A stretch of DNA of 64,000 nucleotides. Source: Acetomicrobium hydrogeniformans. GTDB lineage: Bacteria; Synergistota; Synergistia; Synergistales; JAFGMB01. Where the stretch lies: NCBI GenBank assembly GCA_016841745.1, contig JAENYO010000003.1:62001-126000 (forward strand), in the 5' to 3' direction. The notes under the pieces are model-generated. The model was not told the origin of the DNA. It saw only the letters and a list, made by a program, of their open reading frames with translations, and did not search any database. The number at the start of each line of letters is the position of its first letter. The stretch's first letter is position 1. Positions 51,168 through 60,027 of this stretch are shown piece by piece. Made by a program: the position numbers and the translations under genes.

Positions 51168-52403
51168 TTATTCAAAAAGATTTCCAGTCTGATAAACTTC
51201 CTTTTTCTTCTCATTTTCTGTCCTTTGCGGAAGAATGAAAGCCTTCAGCGGAGGGAATCCGTTGAAGTTTATAGAACAGTAGCTCGTGGTATAGGCTCCG
51301 GTGGTAAAGATGTACATCCTGTCTCCCTCTTCCATTGTATCGGGAACGGTGTACTTGAAGTTTTCATAAAGTATATCCATGCTGTCGCACGTTGGTCCTG
51401 CAATTATGGCCTCGATAGCTTCGCCTTCCTTATCAACGAAGATTGGATATTTTATGGCCTCATCCAGGGTTTCGATGAGCCCTCCGAATTTCCCCGTATC
51501 AAGGTAGACCCATACATACTGGTTATACTCGGCTTTTTTCGAAATGAGGACTACTTCGGAGACAAGAATACCTGCGTCTCCTGTAAGAGACCGGCCTGGT
51601 TCTATTATTATCTCGGGTAAGTCATCTCCAAAATCATCGTCCAGGTAACGAGTTATTTCCGATCGGTACACCTCGAAATCCGTGTTAGGATCCAGATAAT
51701 TTGCTGGGAACCCGCCGCCCATATTTATCATTTTAAGATTAATGCCGATCTCTTTTGCCCAGTCAAAGACGTATCTGCATGCTGCAATAGCATTGTCCCA
51801 CTGGCCGATATCTCTCTGCTGAGAACCGACATGAAAGGAAACTCCATAGGGTTCAACATTGAGCTTTGAAGCCAGTTCGATCAAGCTTATTATAACGTCC
51901 TGGTGGGCTCCGAACTTTCTTGAAAGGGGCCAGTCTGCACCGCTTCCGTCAGTCAGAAGCCGGAAGAGCACCTTTGACTCCGGTGCGTTTTCGGAGATTT
52001 TTCTGAGATCGTGCTCAGAGTCTGTTGCAAAAAGCCTTACACCTCTGCTATAGGCGTAGGCAATATCTTTGGCCTTCTTGATGGTATTCCCATAGCTCAG
52101 TCTGTCAGGAGTTACACCGAGACCCATTATCTGGTCCAGTTCGTAAGGAGAGGCGAAGTCAAAACAGGAACCCCGTTCGGCGAGGAGTTTAAGAACTTCG
52201 TCGTGAGGATTGGCCTTGATGGCATAATAAACCCTGGAAAATGGAAAGGCAGCAGTAAGTGCATCGTATCTTTCTTCCACCTTTTCCAGGTCCAATACCA
52301 GAAAGGGAGTCTGCTTATCGGAAGAGAATTCCTTTATTCTATCGAAATCCTCCCTGGACATGAATCTTTCCAGATCAAAGCTGTATCCGTCAAGCTGAAC
52401 CAT
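51168..52403 (-). CDS. PLP-dependent amino acid decarboxylase, fold type III (ornithine decarboxylase-like)
   Basis: 411 aa, alanine-racemase-fold decarboxylase of the ODC/DAPDC group. PLP Lys in Y-Y-A-I-K-A-N-P near 59-66, F-H-V-G-S-Q near 190, G-G-G-F-P near 230, E-P-G-R-S near 270, and catalytic Cys in G-P-T-C-D-S near 340. The C-D-S motif and lack of the DAPDC-specific H-E-G pattern favour ornithine (or lysine) decarboxylase, hence polyamine synthesis. Start behind AAGGAGG. Confidence 0.9.
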   Translation of the reverse strand: MVQLDGYSFDLERFMSREDFDRIKEFSSDKQTPFLVLDLEKVEERYDALTAAFPFSRVYYAIKANPHDEVLKLLAERGSCFDFASPYELDQIMGLGVTPDRLSYGNTIKKAKDIAYAYSRGVRLFATDSEHDLRKISENAPESKVLFRLLTDGSGADWPLSRKFGAHQDVIISLIELASKLNVEPYGVSFHVGSQQRDIGQWDNAIAACRYVFDWAKEIGINLKMINMGGGFPANYLDPNTDFEVYRSEITRYLDDDFGDDLPEIIIEPGRSLTGDAGILVSEVVLISKKAEYNQYVWVYLDTGKFGGLIETLDEAIKYPIFVDKEGEAIEAIIAGPTCDSMDILYENFKYTVPDTMEEGDRMYIFTTGAYTTSYCSINFNGFPPLKAFILPQRTENEKKKEVYQTGNLFE

Positions 52404-52861
52404 TTAACCATTTCCTCCTTAAGAAAAGAAATATTTTCAAGCGAGCGAATATTAACCTTTTGAAAAGCAAAATGCAATAGAAAAAGAGACAGGAACGAAA
52501 AATTGTTATATGCACCTGAATCATTATGATAACTTATCTTCGAGGGTGTAGATAGGGGTAACAAAAATATTATGTACGGGTTAGGAGAGGTTATATCTCC
52601 TAAGGTTTTATCAGGTTTTTTAGAAATCTTTGATATAATGATACAATAGTGATGTATTTGTTCCCATAGTTAAATAGATATAGAGCTTTTCACATAGGTG
52701 CAACCCTGATAAAAGTAACTGAACATGACAAGTAACCCATTTCCGTTTACCTCTTTTCCCATCCATAAAAGCGAAGTCTTTTTCTTGAAAGCTCTTTCAA
52801 TCAGGATCAGGTTTTAATTATATTTCATGTTACAGGATCCATGGATGGAGATGAGTAACAG
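52404..52861. other. Intergenic between divergent decarboxylase and acyltransferase genes
   Basis: A/T-rich, 458 bases. Holds a small hairpin AGGAG-AGGTTATAT-CTCCT near 52587 and a TATAAT at 52634-52639, possibly the -10 of the acyltransferase gene. No gene-like frame. Confidence 0.4.
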
Positions 52862-54022
52862 ATGCAGGGGGGAAATACCGGAAACGTAAAATCAGAATAT
52901 CCAAGGCGTTTTGATATCGACTGGTTGCGTATAATAGCGGTAATGCTGCTCTTTACCTTCCATAGCGCCCGGATCTTCGATATCTGGGAACGTTTTTATG
53001 CAAAAAGTCCTCAGGTTAGCACCCTCATCTCCCATATCTTTATCGGTTTAGTCGTTCCCTGGCATATGCCCCTGCTGTTTCTCCTGGCCGGGGTTTCCTC
53101 CTGGTTCTCTTTGCGATACCGCCGCAGTAGCGTTAAATATGTCAAAGAGAGGCTCAAGAGACTGTTATTGCCATTCTTCTTCGGCCTACTTGTGATCCTT
53201 CCACCCCAGTCTTATTTCGGGTTACGAACCTATTCCGGATATGTCGAAGGTTTCTGGAGATATTATCCCCAGTTTTTCAGAATAATCCCCGAGGATCTTG
53301 ACGGATATTTCCTGGGCGGTTTTACCCCGGGGCACCTCTGGTTCATTTTTTGCCTCTTTTTCTTTTCTATGTTTGCGCTTCCGGTTTTTCGCTTTTTTCA
53401 AGGTGAGACTGGAAAAAAGATTATTGTCATTATGGCAAAGCTGGCCCAAAGTCGGTGGGGGCTTTTGTGGTTTGCAATCCCGATTATAATTACGAACCGC
53501 TTGCCCAGTCCAGCGGGTTTAAATCTGGCTCTTTATTTCACAATATTCTTCTATGGTTATATACTCATGACAGACGAACTCTTTGAAAAAATGATAGACC
53601 GTGACAAAAGGGTAGGGCTTTTAATTGGTCCTGTGTTAATGTTCATCACGCGTTTAGCCATGATCTTCGGTCCACCTTCGCTCTTTCCTGTTATTGCAAG
53701 GTTATATTATTCCGGTATCTTTACCTGGTTCTGCCTTATTGCTCTTCTGGGCTACGGCAGAAGATACCTTAACTTCAACAACAAGCTGCTGGATTACCTT
53801 CGTGAAGCTTCATATCCTATATATATTCTCCACCAGACTGTAATAATCATGGTGGGATTCTATGTTGTTCGGTGGTCGACAGGTATATTTCCACAATTTG
53901 TGATCATTGTCTGTGCTTCAGTGGCTATTACCTTCCTTATCTATGACTTACTTGTTAAACGGACGAACCTTACCCGGTTCTTCTTCGGGATGAAGCCCAT
54001 AAAGGGCAACAGAAAAAACTGA
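52862..54022 (+). CDS. Acyltransferase family 3 membrane protein
   Basis: 386 aa with about ten hydrophobic segments. N-terminal family motif R-F-D-I-D-W-L-R-I-I-A-V and F-T-F-H-S-A-R near 38, the His and Arg of acyltransferase-3 proteins. These transfer acetyl or other acyl groups to envelope sugars or lipids. Weak ribosome site (GGAGATGAGTAAC). Convergent with arsM, 7 bases apart. Confidence 0.85.
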   Translation: MQGGNTGNVKSEYPRRFDIDWLRIIAVMLLFTFHSARIFDIWERFYAKSPQVSTLISHIFIGLVVPWHMPLLFLLAGVSSWFSLRYRRSSVKYVKERLKRLLLPFFFGLLVILPPQSYFGLRTYSGYVEGFWRYYPQFFRIIPEDLDGYFLGGFTPGHLWFIFCLFFFSMFALPVFRFFQGETGKKIIVIMAKLAQSRWGLLWFAIPIIITNRLPSPAGLNLALYFTIFFYGYILMTDELFEKMIDRDKRVGLLIGPVLMFITRLAMIFGPPSLFPVIARLYYSGIFTWFCLIALLGYGRRYLNFNNKLLDYLREASYPIYILHQTVIIMVGFYVVRWSTGIFPQFVIIVCASVAITFLIYDLLVKRTNLTRFFFGMKPIKGNRKN

Positions 54023-54028
54023 TCAGGA

Positions 54029-54877
54029 CTATGAGGGTTTTCTGGCATAAAACTGCACACTCAAGATCTTTCCCGAAAGGGTTTCGGCATAATGATCGGC
54101 GGCCTTAGCCCTGTCCATTCCCATTTCTTCAAATATCTCTGAAGGGATCTCGGCAGATGTCTTAACAAAAGCTTTGATATCTTCCATTCCGTATTCAGCC
54201 CTTTCTCTTACCTCCACATTTTCTAGACCTGCTTCTTCCAGGCCCCTTATATAATCTGTTTCGCTTATGGCACCAGCTATACAGCTGGAATAGAGCCGGT
54301 CACTGTTTCTTAGCCATCCCGGAAGATCCTCGGCAACCACATCGGAAACCAGCATTGCCCCCCCTGCTTTGAGGACCCTGTAGATCTCGTCAAAGACCTT
54401 CTTCTTTTCAGGAGAAAGGTTGATAACGCAATTGGAAATGACCCAGTTCACAGTTTCAGAGTCCACAGGCATCTCTTCAATGATGCCCTTTCGGACCTCC
54501 ACATTATTCATGCCCGTTCTTTCAATATTTTTTCTCGCCCTGGAGATCATTTCATCTGTCATGTCTATTCCTATGACTCTTCCCGATGGTCCCACCTTGC
54601 GGGCAGCTATAAGGAGATCCAGCCCGGCACCTGAACCCAGATCCAGAACAGTATCACCTTCCCGGACTTCACTGAAAGCCAGGGGATTACCGCAACCGAA
54701 TGAGATCAGCTCCGGATCAGATATGAGATCAAGTATTTCCTCGTCTGAGTACCCAAGCCCGGCAGAATTGCAGCAGGAGGACGAGCCTCCGCAGCAGCCT
54801 TTTCCTTCAGAAACGGCTCTGGCGTAGTTCCTGGAGACTTCTTCCCTTACTTCCTTTGCCTTTCTTTCTTCTTTCAT
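54029..54877 (-). CDS. arsM: Arsenite methyltransferase
   Basis: 282 aa SAM-dependent arsenite methyltransferase. N-terminal Cys cluster G-K-G-C-C-G-G-S-S-S-C-C near 26-37; SAM motif V-L-D-L-G-S-G-A-G near 82; D-M-T-D-E-M near 107; V-I-S-N-C-V-I-N-L near 146 with arsenic-binding Cys; S-S-C-I-A-G-A near 201 with the second. Start behind GGAGAG. Encoded 96 bases after arsR in the same direction, with a TTGCA-N6-TGCAA operator between. Detoxifies arsenite by methylation. Confidence 0.93.
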   Translation of the reverse strand: MKEERKAKEVREEVSRNYARAVSEGKGCCGGSSSCCNSAGLGYSDEEILDLISDPELISFGCGNPLAFSEVREGDTVLDLGSGAGLDLLIAARKVGPSGRVIGIDMTDEMISRARKNIERTGMNNVEVRKGIIEEMPVDSETVNWVISNCVINLSPEKKKVFDEIYRVLKAGGAMLVSDVVAEDLPGWLRNSDRLYSSCIAGAISETDYIRGLEEAGLENVEVRERAEYGMEDIKAFVKTSAEIPSEIFEEMGMDRAKAADHYAETLSGKILSVQFYARKPS

Positions 54878-54924
54878 TTTAATCTCTCCTTTTAAATGTG
54901 ATATACCTTAGTTTACTTGATCAT

Positions 54925-54940
54925 TTGCACAATAATGCAA
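54925..54940. promoter_or_regulatory. ArsR-type operator upstream of arsM
   Basis: TTGCA-CAATAA-TGCAA, the same TTGCA-N6-TGCAA arrangement as at the arsR start. Confidence 0.55.
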
Positions 54941-54973
54941 GTGATGGTTTAAAAAAACTTCCTTAAACTACAG

Positions 54974-55333
54974 CTATTCCTCTTCAGGGGGACAGCAGAC
55001 CTCTATTGCCCTGGCTATATCGCTGAACATCTTTGAAACGAAATGGTAATCCATTCGATAAAGAACTTCCTTACCTTGTTTTTCTGAGGTCAGGATGCCC
55101 TCTTCCCTTAGGGATGAAAGATGACGGGACACAACAGAAACATCTATGGGGAAATTCTCGGCAACCTCGGAGACCGTTATTGGTTCGCCCGTTTCAGCGA
55201 GGAAGGCCATGATCCTGAGGCGGGTGGGGTCGCTTAAAGCCTTGAAAAAGCGAGGATTGGGCATCCCTGGTATCCCGCAGCAGTTTGAGGGATTATGATT
55301 TCTCTTATCTTTATTATTCGTTTGCATATTCAT
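54974..55333 (-). CDS. arsR: ArsR-family repressor
   Basis: 119 aa winged-helix repressor: F-F-K-A-L-S-D-P-T-R-L-R-I near 29-41, V-S-E-V-A-E-N-F-P-I-D-V-S-V-V-S-R-H-L near 54-72 as recognition helix. Cys pairs at N-C-C-G near 18 and V-C-C-P near the C-terminus could sense As(III). The ATG at 55333 lies at the predicted transcription start, so the mRNA may be leaderless; no ribosome site is seen for it or for ATG 55327. Confidence 0.92.
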   Translation of the reverse strand: MNMQTNNKDKRNHNPSNCCGIPGMPNPRFFKALSDPTRLRIMAFLAETGEPITVSEVAENFPIDVSVVSRHLSSLREEGILTSEKQGKEVLYRMDYHFVSKMFSDIARAIEVCCPPEEE

Positions 55334-55338
55334 GCAAA
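55321..55338. promoter_or_regulatory. ArsR operator overlapping the arsR start codon
   Basis: TTTGCAT-ATTC-ATGCAAA, perfect arms; just downstream of the -10 box of the arsR promoter, so binding would block transcription. Confidence 0.65.
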
Positions 55339-55339
55339 T

Positions 55340-55368
55340 ATAATATTACCATGAAAAGATAAAGTCAA
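55340..55368 (-). promoter_or_regulatory. Promoter of arsR
   Basis: Minus strand TTGACT (55368-55363), 17 bases, TATTAT (55345-55340). Start of transcription predicted at about 55333-55331. Confidence 0.7.
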
Positions 55369-55416
55369 ATCGTTCTTATGAAAGTACAAAGGGAAAAATG
55401 TATCCTTGCCTGAAGT

Positions 55417-55827
55417 TTATTTTTTACGACTTATCAGTCGAACGACGATCCATAATGAGATCAGACCGGTAATGCTCAGCTGGATCAGGGGAGAAATCCC
55501 TATTCCGAGTATAGTGGGCATCTTCGGATTATAGCTCCATCGTTCATATATATAGACCGCACGGTATTCAATGATCGCAGCGATAACAAGCCCAAGGAAG
55601 AAGAAAGTAATTCCCGCCTTTCGTCCCATGGTTGTTATCCATAGGAAACTTCCGTAAAACCGCTCTCCTCCGTCCATGGTGGAAACATAATGAAGCATGG
55701 GGACATAAACTTCGGCAGGAACGTTATGTTCCGCGTAGAGATACACGGCATGAAAGGCTTCCCAGGAGAAGTTCATAAGATATGAAAAAAGAAATATCAA
55801 TGCCACCACAAATAGGATCTTCTTCAT
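55417..55827 (-). CDS. Hypothetical four-helix membrane protein
   Basis: 136 aa with hydrophobic segments at about 4-22, 60-90 and 105-130 and conserved-looking N-F-S-W-E-A-F-H-A near 19. ATG behind CAGGAG. Family not recognised. Upstream of arsR in the same direction but with its own spacing, link to arsenic unknown. Confidence 0.78.
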   Translation of the reverse strand: MKKILFVVALIFLFSYLMNFSWEAFHAVYLYAEHNVPAEVYVPMLHYVSTMDGGERFYGSFLWITTMGRKAGITFFFLGLVIAAIIEYRAVYIYERWSYNPKMPTILGIGISPLIQLSITGLISLWIVVRLISRKK

Positions 55828-55935
55828 TTCAGGCTCCTGATGAAACAGGATTCTTTCACAACAACAAATTTCTCTTGCTCTCAGAGCATATATAAATATC
55901 TATCTCCAGTCAACATGCTAACGAGACAGAATGAC

Positions 55936-55967
55936 ACCTTGACAAATTGCATGTGTCGAGGTATCAA
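55936..55967 (+). promoter_or_regulatory. Promoter with inverted repeat upstream of the GYD gene
   Basis: TTGACA (55939-55944), 17 bases, TATCAA (55962-55967). ACCTTGACA (55936-55944) and TGTCGAGGT (55954-55962) form an inverted repeat with one mismatch across the spacer, a likely operator. Confidence 0.5.
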
Positions 55968-56091
55968 AAGACTGTATGAATAACACTAATTTGCATTTAT
56001 GATTCCAATTCCCTTTACCATGCTTCATCTTTTTCCGCTGCCGAGTCCATTCTTTATTCGTGATCATCAAAAGAGGAAAGGAGGAATGAAA

Positions 56092-56385
56092 ATGCCCCTA
56101 TATATTTCCCTCATGAAATGGACATCAAAAGGAATTACTGAAGTACAGGAAAGTTATAAGCGGCTGGATAATGCAAAGGAACTCTTTAAAAAACACGGTG
56201 CAGAAATAAAAGAGTTTTATCTTACAACCGGCGAATACGACATGATAGTCATAAGCGAATGTCCCAACGACCAGGTCATGGCATCCCTCTGGCTGCACGT
56301 GGGTAAGGGCGGAGCAATCCGAAGCCAGACTTCCAGGATCTTCACCGAAGACGAATACCGGAACATCATAGATGCCATTTCATAG
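56092..56385 (+). CDS. GYD-domain protein
   Basis: 97 aa single-domain GYD protein (ferredoxin-like fold): M-P-L-Y-I-S-L-M-K-W-T near the start and T-T-G-E-Y-D near 45-50, the motif that names the family. ATG 56092 is 7 bases from AAAGGAGG; the ATG at 56086 touches it. Function unknown. Confidence 0.85.
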   Translation: MPLYISLMKWTSKGITEVQESYKRLDNAKELFKKHGAEIKEFYLTTGEYDMIVISECPNDQVMASLWLHVGKGGAIRSQTSRIFTEDEYRNIIDAIS

Positions 56386-56759
56386 GAATAACAGTAATGC
56401 AGTTAAGGTATATCTAAAAAGAAAAGGAATTAATGGTCCCTTTCATGATCCTGTGGAAGGGGCTTTTTATGGGATTGAGTTTTTTGATTTTAATACAGTA
56501 CCGGTAGTTCTGACACTCCAATCCATGGAAAGGAGAAGTGCATTCAGCATTTACTAATCATTGCAATAATAGTAAAATAAGTTAAATAGATAACTTGAAA
56601 ATGTTTATCATTAATATTTTTCAAAATAGTACATTCCCCGAAACCTGCATTTTCAGATACTTTTTCCTTGTTCTATCTTTTTACAATCCTACGAACAAAA
56701 GAATCAGGTAGTAATACCAGCATCGGTATCTCTCATTTTCTTAGAGGAGGTATAGGAGT
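56386..56759. other. Intergenic with weak terminator
   Basis: A C-C-C-T-T-T-C / G-G-A-A-G-G-G hairpin followed by TTTTT at about 56434-56470 ends the GYD gene. The rest is A/T-rich; no gene seen. The ribosome site of sat is at 56744. Confidence 0.45.
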
Positions 56760-57971
56760 TTGGAACCGCAAGCGAAGGTTGCTCCTTATTTTCATGTCCC
56801 CCCCCATGGAGGAGAACTGGTTTCTCTCCTTGTAAAAGGGAAAGAAAGGGATTCAGCCCTTGAACGATCCCGAAATCTGATAAGGGTTCCTCTTAACTCC
56901 CTTGAGAGATCTGACCTGGTCATGCTTGGTATTGGGGCATTCTCTCCCCTTAAAGGTTTCATGGGAGAGGATGATTATAAACACGTAGTTAGGGAGATGC
57001 GCCTACACAATGGAGTTCTCTGGCCCATCCCTATTACTCTTTCTGTAGGACCTTTCTTAGCCACAGATATTTCAGAAGGGATGGATATCGCTCTCTATGA
57101 TCCCGACAGGGATGAGATCGCAGGTCTAATGAGAGTTGAAGAAAAATATCAGGTTGAAAGGATCAATGAAGCAAAAAGTGTTTTTGGTACCCCTGATCCG
57201 GATCACCCGGGAGTTGCAAAGATCTTCAGTAAAGGGAATATCTGTCTTGGCGGTCCTGTACAGGTCCTTAGCGAAGGCAGTTATCCGGAAGATTATCCCG
57301 AATATGCCAGACCCCCCGAAACAAGGAAGATCTTTCTCGAAAAGGGCTGGAAAAGGGTCGTTGCCCTCCAGACCCGCAACCCCATGCACAGGTCCCATGA
57401 ATATCTGGCCAGAATTGCCCTTGAGGTAAGTGATGGTCTTTTCATCCATCCCATTGTCGGAAATCTCAAAAAAGGAGATATCCCGGCAGATGTAAGAATG
57501 AAATGCTACCGGGTGCTCATCGATAAATATCTGCCAAAGGACAGGGTTGTTCTAAAAGTCTATCCCATGGAAATGAGATATGGAGGTCCCAGGGAAGCCA
57601 TTCTTCATGCCATAATCCGGCAGAATTTTGGGTGTACTGACCTGATAATCGGCAGAGATCATGCAGGTGTAGGAAATTACTACGGTCCCTTTGATGCCCA
57701 GGAGATCTTTGACCAGCTTGGCCCGGATGACCTTTTTATCAGACCGTTAAAGATCGACTGGACCTTCTGGTGCAGTAAGTGTCAGTGTATGGCTTCCCTC
57801 AAAACGTGTCCCCATAGGGATAATGACCACCTTCTGATCAGCGGTACCCAATTACGAAAAATGCTTTCCAGGGGAGAGGAACCTCCTCCTCAGTTCAGCC
57901 GTCCGGAAGTAATAAAGATCCTAAGGGACTATTACGGGGAACTTAACAGTGAAGGGGGAAAAAAGTTATGA
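56760..57971 (+). CDS. sat: Sulfate adenylyltransferase (ATP sulfurylase, Sat type)
   Basis: 403 aa homomeric ATP sulfurylase: ATP plus sulfate to adenylyl sulfate (APS) and pyrophosphate, reversible. Q-T-R-N-P-M-H-R-S-H near 204-213, G-R-D-H-A-G-V near 297-303, and a zinc-type C-S-K-C-x-C...C-P-H near 338-357. TTG start behind GAGGAGG. It opens a cluster with two phosphatase-superfamily enzymes, a CysD-like protein and a TTT transporter. No aprAB or dsr genes here, so it need not serve sulfate respiration. Confidence 0.94.
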   Translation: MEPQAKVAPYFHVPPHGGELVSLLVKGKERDSALERSRNLIRVPLNSLERSDLVMLGIGAFSPLKGFMGEDDYKHVVREMRLHNGVLWPIPITLSVGPFLATDISEGMDIALYDPDRDEIAGLMRVEEKYQVERINEAKSVFGTPDPDHPGVAKIFSKGNICLGGPVQVLSEGSYPEDYPEYARPPETRKIFLEKGWKRVVALQTRNPMHRSHEYLARIALEVSDGLFIHPIVGNLKKGDIPADVRMKCYRVLIDKYLPKDRVVLKVYPMEMRYGGPREAILHAIIRQNFGCTDLIIGRDHAGVGNYYGPFDAQEIFDQLGPDDLFIRPLKIDWTFWCSKCQCMASLKTCPHRDNDHLLISGTQLRKMLSRGEEPPPQFSRPEVIKILRDYYGELNSEGGKKL

Positions 57972-59164
57972 AAAAGAATGTCATCCTCATCACAGTAGAT
58001 ACCCTCAGAAAAGATCGAGTTGTCTGTTATAACGATGAAAACAACTTTACTCCCTTTATCGGATCTATCCGTAAAAACCTGACTGTTTTCGAGAAGATGT
58101 TCTCTACCGGACCATATACTCAGGCTTCATTTCCTGCGATCCTTACTTCGACCTATTATCTGGATCACGGAAGAAGCAGGCATCTTTCGGAAGAAAAGAC
58201 CCTGGTCTCAGAGGTGTTGACTGCAAACGGTGTAACAACAGCCGCCTTCCATTCAAATGCCTATCTAAGCGAATTCTTTGGCTGGAATCGGGGGTGGAAT
58301 CATTTTTATGACTCAATGAACGAAAAAGTTTCGGATAAATTCCCCTATATCAGTGGAAAACAGGTTAATGAAAAGATCAGGAACTGGTTTGAGACAAGGG
58401 GAAAAGAGGAAAAACCTCTGTTCCTTTGGGTTCATTACATGGATGTTCATGAGCCATATATCCCCGCAAAGGAGTTTATTAAGAAGATAGATCCGGCCAT
58501 CAGCCTTTCGGAGGATGAGATGTTCTCCCTTTTTAAGGAGGTACTTCTGAAAAGGGATGTTTCTGATCCGGCCAGGGTAGACCTATTTAAAAAACTGGAC
58601 GCGGCTCTGATCCTGGAAGTTGATCAATATATTTCGGAACTTTTCGGAATCCTTGAAAAAACCGGTTATCTCGACAATTCCATTGTCATTATCACCTCCG
58701 ATCATGGTGATGAATTTGGTGAACATGGTTCCCTTTCCCATGATGGAAAAATGTACTCTGAACTGGTCCATGTACCCTTTCTGGTTTATGAACCCTCACA
58801 GCAGGAAGAGAAAAGGATAAATCTTCTGACCAGTACTATTGATATCTCTCCTACAATTGTCCATCTCTTTGGTCTTGAAAGGATCAGTTCTTTTAAGGGA
58901 AGGTCCCTCTATCCTCTCGAATTCTTTGAAGAGAGTGGTGTCTTCGGCGAAGCGATAGGCAAGACAGGCCATCAGGAAAAGGAAAGTGACAGACCGGTTT
59001 ATTACTACCTGGAGGGAAGCTTGAAGATCATGCTTAATTTGGATGATCGATTTGAACTCTACGACATTGAGAAAGATCCTGGTGAAAAAGAAGATCTTTT
59101 CGGAAAAGTTCCGGAAAGTGAGGAAATGAAAGAAAAACTATTCGCGAAGATCAAATCTCATTGA
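57968..59164 (+). CDS. Sulfatase-like (alkaline phosphatase superfamily) hydrolase 1
   Basis: 398 aa. Metal site V-D-T-L-R near 10-14 and T-S-D-H-G-D-E near 240. The formylglycine motif C-x-P-x-R is absent; the aligned place reads T-Q-A-S-F with Thr51 as probable nucleophile, as in phosphodiesterase/phosphotransferase members. So despite the sulfatase name, phosphate or sulfate transfer by Thr is likely. No signal peptide, hence cytosolic. ATG overlaps the sat stop (ATGA). Confidence 0.85.
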   Translation: MKKNVILITVDTLRKDRVVCYNDENNFTPFIGSIRKNLTVFEKMFSTGPYTQASFPAILTSTYYLDHGRSRHLSEEKTLVSEVLTANGVTTAAFHSNAYLSEFFGWNRGWNHFYDSMNEKVSDKFPYISGKQVNEKIRNWFETRGKEEKPLFLWVHYMDVHEPYIPAKEFIKKIDPAISLSEDEMFSLFKEVLLKRDVSDPARVDLFKKLDAALILEVDQYISELFGILEKTGYLDNSIVIITSDHGDEFGEHGSLSHDGKMYSELVHVPFLVYEPSQQEEKRINLLTSTIDISPTIVHLFGLERISSFKGRSLYPLEFFEESGVFGEAIGKTGHQEKESDRPVYYYLEGSLKIMLNLDDRFELYDIEKDPGEKEDLFGKVPESEEMKEKLFAKIKSH

Positions 59165-59178
59165 GGGGTGAATGATAA

Positions 59179-59997
59179 ATGGCTGATATTGAAATTCTCA
59201 AGAAGAAAATAGCTGACTCAAAGAATGTAATGCGTGACGCTTTTAAGCGTTTTGGCCCAGAAAAGGTCGGTGTCACCTGGACGGGGGGCAAGGATAGCAC
59301 TCTTAACCTGTGGATCCTCAGGCAGGTCTGCCTTGAGGACAATATTGATCTGCCAAGGGTTATGACAATTGATGAAGGAGATGCTTTTCCCGAAATAACG
59401 GCCTTTCTCATCGAAATTTCAGAAAAATGGAACATAGATCTTGAATGGTGCACGAATTTCGATGTCCTTGCCGCGTGCGGCAGCCAATTGGGAGAGAAGG
59501 TGATGGTGAAGGCCCTGAACGAAAGGAACCGGCAGGAGCTTGAAAGGATCGGATCCAATGTGGAGGAATTCCTTTTCGAGGCCGAGTCCTATCAGGGTAA
59601 CCACCTTATGAAAACGGTAGTTTTCAACCAGTTTCTCGAAAGGTACGATCTCAAGGCCATGATGGTGGCGCTGAGATGGGACGAGCATCCGGCCCGTTCT
59701 GATGACCAGTACTTCATGGAGAAAGATGGAGGTCCCCTTGTGCCGGCCCATACCAGGGTATGTCCCATTCTCCATTTTACCGAGAGGGACGTGTGGGACA
59801 CATATTTCACATTCCATATCCCCTATTGTCCCCTTTACAGCATAGGCTATCGATCCCTTGGTGCCCGGACCACAAGTAAACGGGAGAACGTTCTTCCCGC
59901 CTGGGAGCAGGATATTGAGAACACCTGTGAAAGAGGCGGCCGCAGGCAGGACAAGGAAGAGGCTATGGAACGTCTACGCAAACTGGGTTACATGTAG
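59179..59997 (+). CDS. CysD/PAPS-reductase-like adenine nucleotide alpha-hydrolase
   Basis: 272 aa PP-loop protein: T-W-T-G-G-K-D-S-T near 33-41 (PP-loop), R-W-D-E-H-P near 160, F-T-E-R-D-V-W-D near 195, and a C-terminus like CysD (R-S-L-G-A-R-T-T-S, then E-R-G-G-R-R-Q-D and L-G-Y-M). The CysD Cys after L-G is Ala, and neither the C-terminal E-C-G-I-H of PAPS reductase nor the C-C...C-x2-C of APS reductase is present, so reduction is unlikely. No CysN partner in view. Start behind GAGGGG. Confidence 0.82.
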   Translation: MADIEILKKKIADSKNVMRDAFKRFGPEKVGVTWTGGKDSTLNLWILRQVCLEDNIDLPRVMTIDEGDAFPEITAFLIEISEKWNIDLEWCTNFDVLAACGSQLGEKVMVKALNERNRQELERIGSNVEEFLFEAESYQGNHLMKTVVFNQFLERYDLKAMMVALRWDEHPARSDDQYFMEKDGGPLVPAHTRVCPILHFTERDVWDTYFTFHIPYCPLYSIGYRSLGARTTSKRENVLPAWEQDIENTCERGGRRQDKEEAMERLRKLGYM

Positions 59998-60027
59998 GGG
60001 TGCAAGATTGTTTAAGAGGTGATCAGG

